From Bacteroidaceae bacterium (GTDB lineage: Bacteria > Bacteroidota > Bacteroidia > Bacteroidales > Bacteroidaceae), in assembly GCA_017547385.1 (NCBI GenBank), contig JAFYPU010000009.1, forward strand, positions 1 to 44,075: a DNA stretch of 44,075 bases. Reading direction: 5' to 3'. Below are positions 8,993 through 16,707 of the stretch, one piece after another. The first letter of the stretch is position 1, and each line of letters begins with the position of its first letter. A program made the translations under genes and the position numbers. The notes under the pieces are model-generated. The model was not told the DNA's origin, made no database searches, and saw only the letters and a program-made list of their open reading frames with translations.

Positions 8993-9562
8993 TCAGAAGG
9001 TATCTATCACGGTACAGAGGGCTGCGTTGATTTCTTCCAAGGATCCATAACCTTTCACAGCGTGTCGCTTGCCCTCTTTTTCGTACCACTCGATGAGGGG
9101 AGCTGTCTGCTCATTGTAGACGGCAAGACGCTTCTTGATGGTTTCTTCGTTGTCGTCGGCACGTCCGCTTGTCTTACCGCGATTGATGAGACGCTCGGTC
9201 AGCATTTCGTCGGGCACGGCGAGTTCCAACATACCAGCCACCTCTGTGCCACGCTGGGCCAACATCTCTTTGAGTGCTTCGGCTTGGGGGATGGTGCGAG
9301 GAAAACCATCAAAAATAACGCCGTCGCAGGGCTGCATACCATCGTAGGTGGCTGCAAGGATGTCTATCATCAGGCTGTCGGGGATGAGTTGCCCTTTGTC
9401 GATGAAAGTTTGTGCTGTTTTACCGAGTTCGGTTCCGTTCTTGATTTCGGCACGCAGCACATCACCGGTGGAAATGTGCTTGAAACCGTATTTTTCAACC
9501 AGCAGCGCGCTCTGTGTGCCTTTTCCGGAACCCGGAGCACCAAATATCACAATGTTTCTCAT
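8993..9562 (-). CDS. adk: Adenylate kinase
   Basis: Cytosolic enzyme converting ATP and AMP to two ADP. The P-loop GAPGSGKGT lies at residues 7-15, the NMP-binding segment ISTGDVLR follows, then DGFPRT. At 189 residues it has a short LID (NRGKTSGRADDNEE) without zinc cysteines, the common Bacteroidetes form. It is in a run of minus-strand housekeeping genes: hpt lies 35 nt upstream, obg 149 nt downstream. Coexpression with hpt is likely, joining two nucleotide-salvage steps. Confidence 0.97.
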   Translation of the reverse strand: MRNIVIFGAPGSGKGTQSALLVEKYGFKHISTGDVLRAEIKNGTELGKTAQTFIDKGQLIPDSLMIDILAATYDGMQPCDGVIFDGFPRTIPQAEALKEMLAQRGTEVAGMLELAVPDEMLTERLINRGKTSGRADDNEETIKKRLAVYNEQTAPLIEWYEKEGKRHAVKGYGSLEEINAALCTVIDTF

Positions 9563-9597
9563 TATAGTTTAGGAATAGTTATTCAGTTGTTACAATG

Positions 9598-10131
9598 TTA
9601 AACCACGGTGTAGATGTCTTTGAGGTTACGACCATAACCATCGTAATCAAGTCCGTAGCCCACGATGAAATCGTTGGGAATTTCAAAACAGCGATAGCGT
9701 ATGTCGAGGCTCACTTTCATGTTGTCGGGCTTGACCAGCAGTGATGCCACATGCACTTCGGCCGGATGTTTGGCCTGAAGCGTGGCAAGCAGTTCTTTCA
9801 TGGTGAGACCGGAGTCGATGATATCCTCCACCACCACAACGGTGCGGCCCTCCAGGTCCTCTGTCAGCCCCATCACTTCCTTCACATTGCCGGTGGAAGA
9901 GGTTCCGATGTATGATGCCAAACGGATGAAAGATATTTCGCAGGGAATGCTGACTGCTCGCAACAAGTCGGCAGCAAAGACAAACGAGCCATTGAGCACG
10001 GCAAGGAAGATGGGATTTTTACCCTCCAAATCACGACTGATGGCAGCCCCCAATTCTGCCACACGCTCCTTGATGCGGCTTTCGGGAATGGAAATGGCAA
10101 ATGTTTTGTCCAATACTTTTATGTTATCCAT
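9598..10131 (-). CDS. hpt: Hypoxanthine phosphoribosyltransferase
   Basis: Purine salvage enzyme of 177 residues that joins hypoxanthine or guanine to PRPP. The PRPP loop is VVVVEDIIDSGLTM (about residues 95-108). The C-terminal segment ends in the usual FIVGYGLDYDGYGRNL. It is read leftward and appears to be the promoter-proximal gene of the hpt-adk pair, with a -7 box at 10218-10225. Confidence 0.96.
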   Translation of the reverse strand: MDNIKVLDKTFAISIPESRIKERVAELGAAISRDLEGKNPIFLAVLNGSFVFAADLLRAVSIPCEISFIRLASYIGTSSTGNVKEVMGLTEDLEGRTVVVVEDIIDSGLTMKELLATLQAKHPAEVHVASLLVKPDNMKVSLDIRYRCFEIPNDFIVGYGLDYDGYGRNLKDIYTVV

Positions 10132-10217
10132 ATCGAATTAGGATTTTAGGTAAGTACTAAAGCTTTGCATACTGTCGAAAAAAACGACATGTGATCCCTA
10201 AGGGGATTATGACGGAG

Positions 10218-10225
10218 CAAAAATA
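10218..10225 (-). promoter_or_regulatory. -7 box upstream of hpt
   Basis: The minus strand reads TATTTTTG (matches TAnnTTTG), 87 bp before the hpt start. No clear -33 partner at 19 nt. Confidence 0.45.
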
Positions 10226-10340
10226 CAAAAAATCGGGATACGATTACGAATTTCGCATTCTGCGTTTCTTTTTTTTGTTGCACCGCTTTGTTGACCACAC
10301 AATAGTGGGCCAAATCCGCATGGGCTTTCGGCATTTTTCC

Positions 10341-10403
10341 GCAGTGCTTGTAGAATTTTCCACAGTGCTTGTAGAATTTTTCGCAAGGCGAGCGCAGAAT
10401 TAT
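10341..10403 (+). repeat. 21-bp iterated repeat, copy 1
   Basis: Two 21-bp units start at 10341 and 10362, each with CAGTGCTTGTAGAATTTT, followed by a divergent unit beginning GCAAGGCG at 10383. The same arrangement, with the same period and the same third unit, occurs at 19745. It lies in the 564-bp gap between divergent hpt and the DUF151 gene. Apart from this repeat and the promoters listed, I see nothing else in the gap. Confidence 0.8.
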
Positions 10404-10621
10404 GCAATATCAACCAATACGAAACAATGGGCATACTTTTCATAGAAGGAATGCAACCTTTGCTTTTAAGAAGTGCACCTCTCTTCATTACCAAGAGGAG
10501 AAGATATTTTTCGACTCGGCTGCTTCAATCATTCTCTCCGACCAAAGTGTGTGTGAAAGCATTCCGGATGGCATACGCTCAGATTGTGTGAACACTAAAG
10601 GGCAAAATAGAAAATATGTTT

Positions 10622-10629
10622 TACCTTTG
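10622..10629 (+). promoter_or_regulatory. -7 box upstream of the DUF151 gene
   Basis: TACCTTTG matches TAnnTTTG, 66 bp before the chosen ATG at 10696. This argues that the longer open frame from 10402 is not the gene start. Confidence 0.55.
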
Positions 10630-10695
10630 CGCTGTGTCTTCACACCCAGAGAAGACATTCTTCAGCATTCTGACCGACCAACAAGGGCAACCATC

Positions 10696-11268
10696 ATGAA
10701 CAGAAACGACTACATAACTTTGCAAGTGCATTACTTAACACGGGGCACACAATTGGCACATGCTCACATCCTCATGCTGAAGCACACTGAGAGTGAGCTA
10801 CATTTGCCTATTCTCATCACCGATGACGAGGCCATAGCACTGAAAAAAGTCGTTGAAAAGGGCATTTCCGAAGATGCCGGGTTGGCACTGCAAATACTGA
10901 AATCGCTAAACGTAGGCATCGAAAGTGTGCACATCGTGCCCGACTTGCCCGGACACTATCATGCCATCCTGATGATGCTGACAGCCACACAATCACTGCA
11001 CACCATGACTTGCTCCGTAACAAAGGGGGTATGTTTGGCCATGAGCACGGGATGCCCGCTGCTGATGTCGGAAGTTGATTTCATGCAATATCAAGGACAG
11101 ATCAAGAACAACGGTCAAGTGGCTTTCCCACTACCGGCCATGACCGACAGACTCCTTGACGAAGCATTGCAAGTGGCCGTCAACGAAGAGAATTATGAAT
11201 TGGCAGCTACCCTGCACAAAGAAATCGAAATGCGAAAGCTATCCGGCAAGTCGCAACCCGAAACTTAG
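10696..11268 (+). CDS. Bifunctional nuclease family protein (DUF151) with UVR motif
   Basis: A 190-residue protein. The DUF151 bifunctional-nuclease domain fills about residues 1-140 (LPILITDDEAIALKKVVE, then MTCSVTKGVCLAMSTGCPLLM), and a UvrB/UvrC-type helical hairpin closes the protein (TDRLLDEALQVAVNEENYEL, then AATLHKEI). Homologues of this length and order are widespread in Bacteroidetes; their substrate is not settled. The open frame extends upstream to 10402, but that part has no family resemblance and lies over a promoter, so MNRNDY at 10696 is taken as the start. rsmE follows after 39 nt. Confidence 0.88.
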   Translation: MNRNDYITLQVHYLTRGTQLAHAHILMLKHTESELHLPILITDDEAIALKKVVEKGISEDAGLALQILKSLNVGIESVHIVPDLPGHYHAILMMLTATQSLHTMTCSVTKGVCLAMSTGCPLLMSEVDFMQYQGQIKNNGQVAFPLPAMTDRLLDEALQVAVNEENYELAATLHKEIEMRKLSGKSQPET

Positions 11269-11307
11269 AAAATAAACGTCGCAAGAATAAGAACATAGCC
11301 TCACTAT

Positions 11308-12054
11308 ATGAAAGAAATACATTTGTTCTACGCCCCCGATGCATCCACCACCGGTTTACTGCCGGCAGAGGAAGCCTCACATGCTGTGCGAGTGCTGCGT
11401 CTCGCAGAGGAAGATCATATCTTCGTAACCGATGGAATGGGCTTTTTTCATGAAGCCGAAATCACCATAGCATCTCCCAAGAAATGCCACATCAGCATTG
11501 TGAATTCCACACCGGGAGAACAAACGTGGCTCGGGGAAATTCATCTGGCAGTTGCTCCCACAAAAAACATGGACCGCATGGAATGGTTGGCAGAGAAAGC
11601 CACTGAAATCGGCATAAACAGTTTCACTTTTCTCAACTGCCAAAACTCCGAACGCCGCGTGCTCAAGACAGAGCGCATCACCAAAATTGTGATTTCGGCC
11701 ATGAAGCAAAGCCACAAAGCTCACCTGCCTGCAGTGAACGAAATGACCGATTTCAAAAAGTTTCTGGCACAACCTTTTGATGGAAAAAGATTTATCGCCC
11801 ACTGCCACAACATGGGCGAAAACACCGAAGCCGCCAACCATCTCCCCTCGCTCGATAACCTTTTGCGTCAAAACAACGATAAAAATCGAAAGTGCCTCAT
11901 TCTCATCGGACCGGAGGGTGATTTCAGTCTAGAAGAAGTGCGAATGGCCGAAGCAGCCGGCTTTCAATCCATCAGTTTGGGAAGGAGCAGACTGCGCACC
12001 GAAACGGCAGCCTTGGCAGCCGTGCACATAGCCCATCTGGCCCACCAACCATAA
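11308..12054 (+). CDS. rsmE: 16S rRNA m3U1498 methyltransferase RsmE
   Basis: A 248-residue SPOUT-fold methyltransferase that methylates N3 of U1498 in 16S rRNA. The N-terminal PUA-like part contains EEASHAVRVLRL (family HHLxxVLR). The C-terminal knot holds the SAM site: LIGPEGDFSLEE and LGRSRLRTETAALAAV. Length agrees with the family. It is in the same direction as the DUF151 gene upstream and the kinase-RapZ gene 96 nt downstream. Confidence 0.96.
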   Translation: MKEIHLFYAPDASTTGLLPAEEASHAVRVLRLAEEDHIFVTDGMGFFHEAEITIASPKKCHISIVNSTPGEQTWLGEIHLAVAPTKNMDRMEWLAEKATEIGINSFTFLNCQNSERRVLKTERITKIVISAMKQSHKAHLPAVNEMTDFKKFLAQPFDGKRFIAHCHNMGENTEAANHLPSLDNLLRQNNDKNRKCLILIGPEGDFSLEEVRMAEAAGFQSISLGRSRLRTETAALAAVHIAHLAHQP

Positions 12055-12150
12055 TTCCAACGTTTGCTTTGTTTTCTGAAATTTCACGGAAGAATTTTAC
12101 ATTCAGCACTCTATTATAAATCCATCCAACAAACACACGTTAAACACCTT

Positions 12151-13674
12151 ATGCACAATCTCATACAATTATACAATGAATGGAAAGGATGTGCTCCAAA
12201 GCACACAGAAAGTTTGCCCAAAGCCGGCAGTAACCGACACTATGTGCGCCTGACCGATGACGATGGACGGACAGTGATTGGAGTTGTCGGCGCCGACACA
12301 CATGAAAATCGATGCTTCATCAATCTGAGCCGCCATTTCCTTGAGAAAGGCTTGCCGGTACCTGAAATTTTAGCCGTAAGCACCGATGAAACCTGCTATT
12401 TACAGACGGATCTCGGAGGAGTGTCGCTCTATCAAGCCATATCCCATGGCCGTGAAAACAATGGGGCATACGATGAGACTGAAGTCGAACTATTGAAACG
12501 TACCATCCGTTTACTGCCTCACCTTCAAGTGGAAGGAGCACAGGGACTAAACTTTGATTCCTTGTTATCACCCACCCACTTCGACAGACGCACCGCCCTT
12601 TTTGATTTACACTACTTTAAGTATTGCTTTCTGCGCACAACCGATTTGCCCATAGACGAAACAAGATTGGAAAACGACTTTGAGCAATTGGCTGACGACC
12701 TTGTGAAATCAGCCATGGGAGAATGCACATTCATGTATCGCGACTTCCAAGCACGAAATGTGATGCTCGTAGGAAAAGAACAGAAACCATATTTTATAGA
12801 TTTTCAAGGCGGTAAGTGCGGTCCGTTACAGTATGATGTAGCATCCTTTCTGTGGCAGGCGTCAGCGCATTATTCCTCCGAATTACGGCAATTGCTGGTA
12901 AATGAATACGTGGCAGAACTTTCCACGCTCATCAACATAAACCCCGAAAACTTCAAACAAGATTTGCAACGCTTTGTGTTATTCCGTTTGTTGCAAGTAT
13001 TAGGGGCATACGGATTGCGAGGACGTTTTGAACGCAAGCAATACTTCATCGACAGCATACCGCCGGCTTTGCAAAGCATTAGCTGCCTTCTGGAAGAGGG
13101 TGTAGCCGCCCCCTACCCTTATTTACATAAAGTTTTAACCCAACTCATCAAACGCGAAGGCGCGATAGTTGCAACGCCAAAGCCATCTGAAACTTCCAAA
13201 AAGGACATGCCTGCCGACACCTCTGACGCACATAAACAAACACTCAAAGAAGAAAACAACAAAAAGCTCAAAGTGAGAGTATTCAGTTTTAGCTACAAAC
13301 GAGGAATACCCGAAGACACATCAGGCAACGGAGGAGGCTATGTTTTCGATTGTCGCAGCACTCATAACCCCGGCAGATACGAGCCTTACAAACAACTCAC
13401 GGGACTGGATGAGCCGGTCATCCGTTTTCTGGAAGATGATGGAGAAATCCTGCTCTTTCTTCAGAGTGTTTATCGCTTGGCCGAAACACACGTGGAACGA
13501 TACCTGCAACGCGGATTTACCGACCTCATGTTTTGCTTCGGCTGCACAGGTGGACAGCATCGCAGTGTTTACAGCGCACAGCATCTGGCCGAGCATCTTC
13601 ATCGGAAATATAACATTGAGGTCTCTATCTGTCATCGCGAACAAAACATCCAGCGAACCTTGACGGCTAAGTAG
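12151..13674 (+). CDS. APH-type sugar kinase fused to RapZ C-terminal domain
   Basis: A 507-residue two-domain protein. Residues about 1-335 are an aminoglycoside-phosphotransferase-like kinase resembling AmgK (MurNAc/GlcNAc anomeric kinase): catalytic loop YRDFQARNVM with D198 and metal motif IDFQGGKCGP with D217. A charged, lysine-rich linker (345-372) leads to a RapZ C-terminal domain (about 374-507) with YKRGIPEDT, LTGLDEPVIRFLED and GCTGGQHRSV (464-473). In E. coli that domain binds GlcN6P and a small RNA. The RapZ P-loop kinase half is absent and is replaced by the sugar kinase. The ATG at 12151 is preferred over an upstream frame to 12064 that lacks family similarity. Function as an amino-sugar kinase with a sensor domain is inference. 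Confidence 0.88.
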   Translation: MHNLIQLYNEWKGCAPKHTESLPKAGSNRHYVRLTDDDGRTVIGVVGADTHENRCFINLSRHFLEKGLPVPEILAVSTDETCYLQTDLGGVSLYQAISHGRENNGAYDETEVELLKRTIRLLPHLQVEGAQGLNFDSLLSPTHFDRRTALFDLHYFKYCFLRTTDLPIDETRLENDFEQLADDLVKSAMGECTFMYRDFQARNVMLVGKEQKPYFIDFQGGKCGPLQYDVASFLWQASAHYSSELRQLLVNEYVAELSTLININPENFKQDLQRFVLFRLLQVLGAYGLRGRFERKQYFIDSIPPALQSISCLLEEGVAAPYPYLHKVLTQLIKREGAIVATPKPSETSKKDMPADTSDAHKQTLKEENNKKLKVRVFSFSYKRGIPEDTSGNGGGYVFDCRSTHNPGRYEPYKQLTGLDEPVIRFLEDDGEILLFLQSVYRLAETHVERYLQRGFTDLMFCFGCTGGQHRSVYSAQHLAEHLHRKYNIEVSICHREQNIQRTLTAK

Positions 13675-13700
13675 CAACTTGCCGAAAGCGTATTTCTACG

Positions 13701-13807
13701 TTGTTTTGCACTCGCCTTGTACACTTTCGCAAAGCGCAAGTTAGGCGGTGGCTCGGCAAAAAAGCAAAAAAAAGGGATTTTTGCTTTGTTTTGCACTCGC
13801 CTTGCAC
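13701..13807 (+). repeat. Direct repeat of 22 bp upstream of the NifU-like gene
   Basis: TTGTTTTGCACTCGCCTTG plus YAC occurs at 13701-13722 and again at 13786-13807 with one difference. The second copy runs into the -7 box; after the first copy the box is decayed (ACTTTCG instead of AACTTTG). This looks like a duplicated promoter region. Between them, AAAGCAAAAA (13761-13770) and TTTTTGCTTT (13778-13787) form a perfect 10-bp hairpin that may end the upstream transcript. Confidence 0.75.
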
Positions 13808-13815
13808 TAACTTTG
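13785..13815 (+). promoter_or_regulatory. Promoter of the NifU-like/GGGtGRT operon
   Basis: TTTG (13785-13788), 19 nt, TAACTTTG (13808-13815): both boxes are perfect for the Bacteroidetes primary sigma factor. The same TTTG/19/TAACTTTG pair precedes rpsP. The strength suggested fits the skewed codon use of the two genes that follow. Confidence 0.8.
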
Positions 13816-13860
13816 CTACGGAAATAAAATTTATCTAATATTCACTTATTAATAAACGAC

Positions 13861-14562
13861 ATGGAATATTCACACGAAGTTCAGAACATGTGTTGCGTGG
13901 CAAAAGGCCCCAACCATGGTCCCGCTCCCATTCCCGAGGAAGGCAAGTGGGTACAAGCCAAAGAAATTAAAGACATCTCCGGTCTGACTCACGGTGTGGG
14001 TTGGTGTGCTCCCCAACAAGGTGCCTGCAAACTTACACTCAACGTGAAAGAAGGTATCATCGAAGAATGTTTGGTGGAAACTATCGGTTGCTCAGGTATG
14101 ACTCACTCTGCCGCTATGGCCAGTGAAATTCTTCCCGGCAAGACAATCCTCGAAGCACTGAACACCGACCTCGTTTGCGATGCCATCAACACCGCTATGC
14201 GTGAGCTCTTCTTGCAGATCGTTTACGGACGCACACAGTCTGCTTTCTCTGAAGGCGGTCTTGTGATCGGTGCCGGCCTCGAAGACCTCGGTAAGGGTCT
14301 CATCAGCCAAACCGGTACTCTCTATGGTACTAAGGTAAAGGGTAGCCGTTATCTCCAACTCACCGAAGGCTACATCACCAAGATGTTCCTCGACAAGGAC
14401 GACCAGGTTTGCGGTTACGAATTTGTTCACATGGGCAAATTCATGGATGCCATCAAGAAAGGCGTGCCCGCAGACGAAGCTCTGAAGAGTGTAACCGGTA
14501 CTTACGGCCGCACAAAAGCCGAAGACGGCGTAGTGAAATCAATCGACCCGCGTCACGAATAA
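13861..14562 (+). CDS. NifU-like iron-sulfur scaffold protein, partner of GGGtGRT protein
   Basis: A 233-residue protein whose first 130 residues resemble the NifU/IscU N-terminal scaffold: TIGCSGMTHSAAMASEILPG (74-93) lines up with the GCG...SxxTExxxGKT signature. Cysteines at 49, 56, 77 and 106 could hold a cluster. The C-terminal 100 residues have no domain I recognise. The start at 13861 is 46 bp after the -7 box. It is followed after 19 nt by the GGGtGRT gene, with AGGAGG before that gene's start. Homologues are usually annotated as iron-sulfur cluster assembly scaffold proteins; the actual target is unknown. Confidence 0.85.
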   Translation: MEYSHEVQNMCCVAKGPNHGPAPIPEEGKWVQAKEIKDISGLTHGVGWCAPQQGACKLTLNVKEGIIEECLVETIGCSGMTHSAAMASEILPGKTILEALNTDLVCDAINTAMRELFLQIVYGRTQSAFSEGGLVIGAGLEDLGKGLISQTGTLYGTKVKGSRYLQLTEGYITKMFLDKDDQVCGYEFVHMGKFMDAIKKGVPADEALKSVTGTYGRTKAEDGVVKSIDPRHE

Positions 14563-14581
14563 AATAAGGAGGAACAAGAAT

Positions 14582-15601
14582 ATGATACGTGAAGTAAAAT
14601 TTGAAAGTCAGGATCGTCGTATCAAGCAGATTCTTGCCTGCTTGAACGCACACGGAATTTCATCCATCGAAGAAGCTAACCAAATCTGCGAAGAAGCAGG
14701 TCTCGATCCCTATCAGACTTGTGAAGAAACTCAGATGATTTGCTTCGAAAATGCAAAGTGGGCTTACGTTGTAGGTACTGCGATTGCTTTGAAAGAGAAA
14801 GCAAAAAATGCTGTAGAAGCAGCCGAATACATTGGCGAAGGCCTTCAGGCTTTCTGCATCCCCGGATCAGTGGCTGACGACCGCAAGGTTGGTATCGGAC
14901 ATGGTCAACTCGCTGCCCGTCTTCTCTCTGAAGACACCAAGTGCTTCGCATTCTTGGCCGGCCACGAAAGTTTCGCAGCTGCAGAAGGTGCTATCAAAAT
15001 TGCACAAATGGCCAACAAGTCAAGACCCGCCGACAAGCCTCTCCGCTGCATCCTCTGCGGTTTGGGTAAGGACGCTGCCATGATTATCAGCCGCATCAAC
15101 GGTTTCACTTATGTGCAGACTCAGTTTGACTACTATACTGCAGAACTCAAGGAAGTACAGCGCATCGCTTACAGCAATGGCCCCCGTGCTGCTGTGAACT
15201 GCTATGGTGCAGACGACGTTCGCGAAGGCGTTTCTATCCTTTGGAAGGAAGATGTTGACGTTTCCATCACAGGTAACTCAACCAACCCCACCCGCTTCCA
15301 GCACCCCGTAGCTGGTACTTACAAGAAGGAACGTGTACTTGCCGGCAAGCCCTACTTCTCAGTGGCATCCGGTGGTGGTACCGGCCGTACCTTGCACCCC
15401 GATAACATGGCTGCAGGTCCCGCTTCTTATGGTATGACCGACACTCTTGGCCGTATGCACAGCGACGCTCAGTTCGCAGGTTCTTCTTCTGTTCCTGCCC
15501 ACGTTGAAATGATGGGCTTCCTCGGTATCGGTAACAACCCGATGGTGGGATGCTCTGTGGCTTGCGCAGTGAATGTTGACCTCGTTCTCAACAAGAAGTA
15601 A
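14582..15601 (+). CDS. GGGtGRT family protein of unknown function
   Basis: A 339-residue protein named for the motif GGGTGRT, here at residues 264-270 (VASGGGTGRTLHPDN). It has eleven cysteines, including C156 and C159 in RCILCGLG and C324 and C328 near the C-terminus. A glycine- and alanine-rich middle (IGHGQLAARLL, FLAGHESFAAAEGAIKIA) suggests a nucleotide- or cofactor-binding fold, but I recognise no catalytic signature. It is translated from AGGAGGAACAAGAAT just ahead of the ATG at 14582. The pairing with a NifU-like gene is conserved in Bacteroidales as I recall; a role in iron-sulfur or redox chemistry is inference. Confidence 0.88.
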   Translation: MIREVKFESQDRRIKQILACLNAHGISSIEEANQICEEAGLDPYQTCEETQMICFENAKWAYVVGTAIALKEKAKNAVEAAEYIGEGLQAFCIPGSVADDRKVGIGHGQLAARLLSEDTKCFAFLAGHESFAAAEGAIKIAQMANKSRPADKPLRCILCGLGKDAAMIISRINGFTYVQTQFDYYTAELKEVQRIAYSNGPRAAVNCYGADDVREGVSILWKEDVDVSITGNSTNPTRFQHPVAGTYKKERVLAGKPYFSVASGGGTGRTLHPDNMAAGPASYGMTDTLGRMHSDAQFAGSSSVPAHVEMMGFLGIGNNPMVGCSVACAVNVDLVLNKK

Positions 15602-15622
15602 ATAATTAATACAAAATTTAGG

Positions 15623-15658
15623 AAAGGGAGAATGTCCGCGCGGACATTCTCCCTTTTT
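15623..15658 (+). terminator. Perfect-palindrome terminator after the GGGtGRT gene
   Basis: 15623-15656 is a perfect 34-bp palindrome, left arm AAAGGGAGAATGTCCGC, ending in TTTTT. It lies between convergent transcripts and could work in both directions, since A-rich sequence on the left gives a T-rich tail on the minus strand. Confidence 0.9.
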
Positions 15659-15734
15659 ACGTGCATGCACTAATGTATTTTTGTCTACGAACTTGGAGAA
15701 ATACACACATTCTCCGAGACTCTGCTTAACTAAC

Positions 15735-16688
15735 TTATTTTCTACGACTAAGACTATATAATACTTTACCGGTCTTATCAACAAAATACATATTCAGTTC
15801 CATTTTATCTGCTGATATGATAGAAAAACCGGAATTTGAATCGCAAAAACGAGTCCCGGGTATTGAATTAACCTTGCGTGATAAAGAAGCTGAGGAGTTC
15901 ACTACATAATCAATGGGTGACCCATCGACACGAATGTGCTGAAAGTTATGGATATGTCCGGCCGCATAGATATCTACACGATTCCTGCGCAGTATGTTGT
16001 CCACGCGTCGCTGCATATCCAATCTCTCATTTTTCGATTTGGGTGTATCTGCATAAATCGGATGATGACCGATGACAATCACCCAATCCTCAACTGCATT
16101 CTTCAAAGTTGTATCCAACCAAGCCAATTGTTCCTCAATATCTTGTCCACATGCATCCGGATATTTCTCTGAATCCTTTCTATATTTATCAATCAGCGGT
16201 GTTGTATCAATAAAAACAAGACGTACACTCACACCATTGTCCTCGTAAGTTTTTGTATAGTAACGACCGGGCATTTCCCAACGGCGGCTAACTTTTCCGT
16301 AATCCAATACAGCCTGTGTTGAACCACGATACTCATGATTTCCTAAGATGGGATGCCACGCAATCATCAATTCCGGATGTGCATAGATGCATTCATAATT
16401 TGTCATCCATAGCGGGTCATTCACTGAGGCCACACCATCAAAGTGATGCACATCACCGGCTGCAATTACACACTCAGGACCAATCACTTCTGCCATATTT
16501 CCCATCAAATCCGCAATGGTTTTCTGGTCATAGTAGCCGTTTCGCCCGAGATCGTTTGCCATAAAGAAATTTACTGTACGCTTTAGCGATTTCCACTCCT
16601 GCGGAGTCTGAGCCATTGCCCCCAATGAAATCACGATCACTAAGAGCAGCCAAACTGCTCGGAATGCTTTTGAAAAATCTTTCTTCAT
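15735..16688 (-). CDS. Secreted metallophosphoesterase (purple-acid-phosphatase-like)
   Basis: A 317-residue calcineurin-like phosphoesterase with a signal peptide (AFRAVWLLLVIVISLGAMAQ, cleaved near residue 27). The five metal blocks are in order: ANDLGRNGYYDQ, AAGDVHHF, GNHEYRG, VIGHHPIY and AGHIHNFQH. Spacing and the extra histidines resemble tartrate-resistant acid phosphatases. The first block has ND where the family often has GDWG, so metal-site details may differ. It follows the TonB receptor gene by 19 nt in one operon; release of phosphate outside the inner membrane for uptake is the likely job, by inference from this pairing. Confidence 0.88.
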   Translation of the reverse strand: MKKDFSKAFRAVWLLLVIVISLGAMAQTPQEWKSLKRTVNFFMANDLGRNGYYDQKTIADLMGNMAEVIGPECVIAAGDVHHFDGVASVNDPLWMTNYECIYAHPELMIAWHPILGNHEYRGSTQAVLDYGKVSRRWEMPGRYYTKTYEDNGVSVRLVFIDTTPLIDKYRKDSEKYPDACGQDIEEQLAWLDTTLKNAVEDWVIVIGHHPIYADTPKSKNERLDMQRRVDNILRRNRVDIYAAGHIHNFQHIRVDGSPIDYVVNSSASLSRKVNSIPGTRFCDSNSGFSIISADKMELNMYFVDKTGKVLYSLSRRK

Positions 16689-16707
16689 TTGTATATTTAT
16701 TAGAACG

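Noticed and set aside
10402-10695. Upstream extension of the DUF151 protein
   Set aside because: No family similarity, and it covers a -7 box at 10622.
12064-12150. Upstream extension of the kinase-RapZ protein
   Set aside because: The N-terminal 29 residues look untranslated, and the ATG at 12151 fits the family start.
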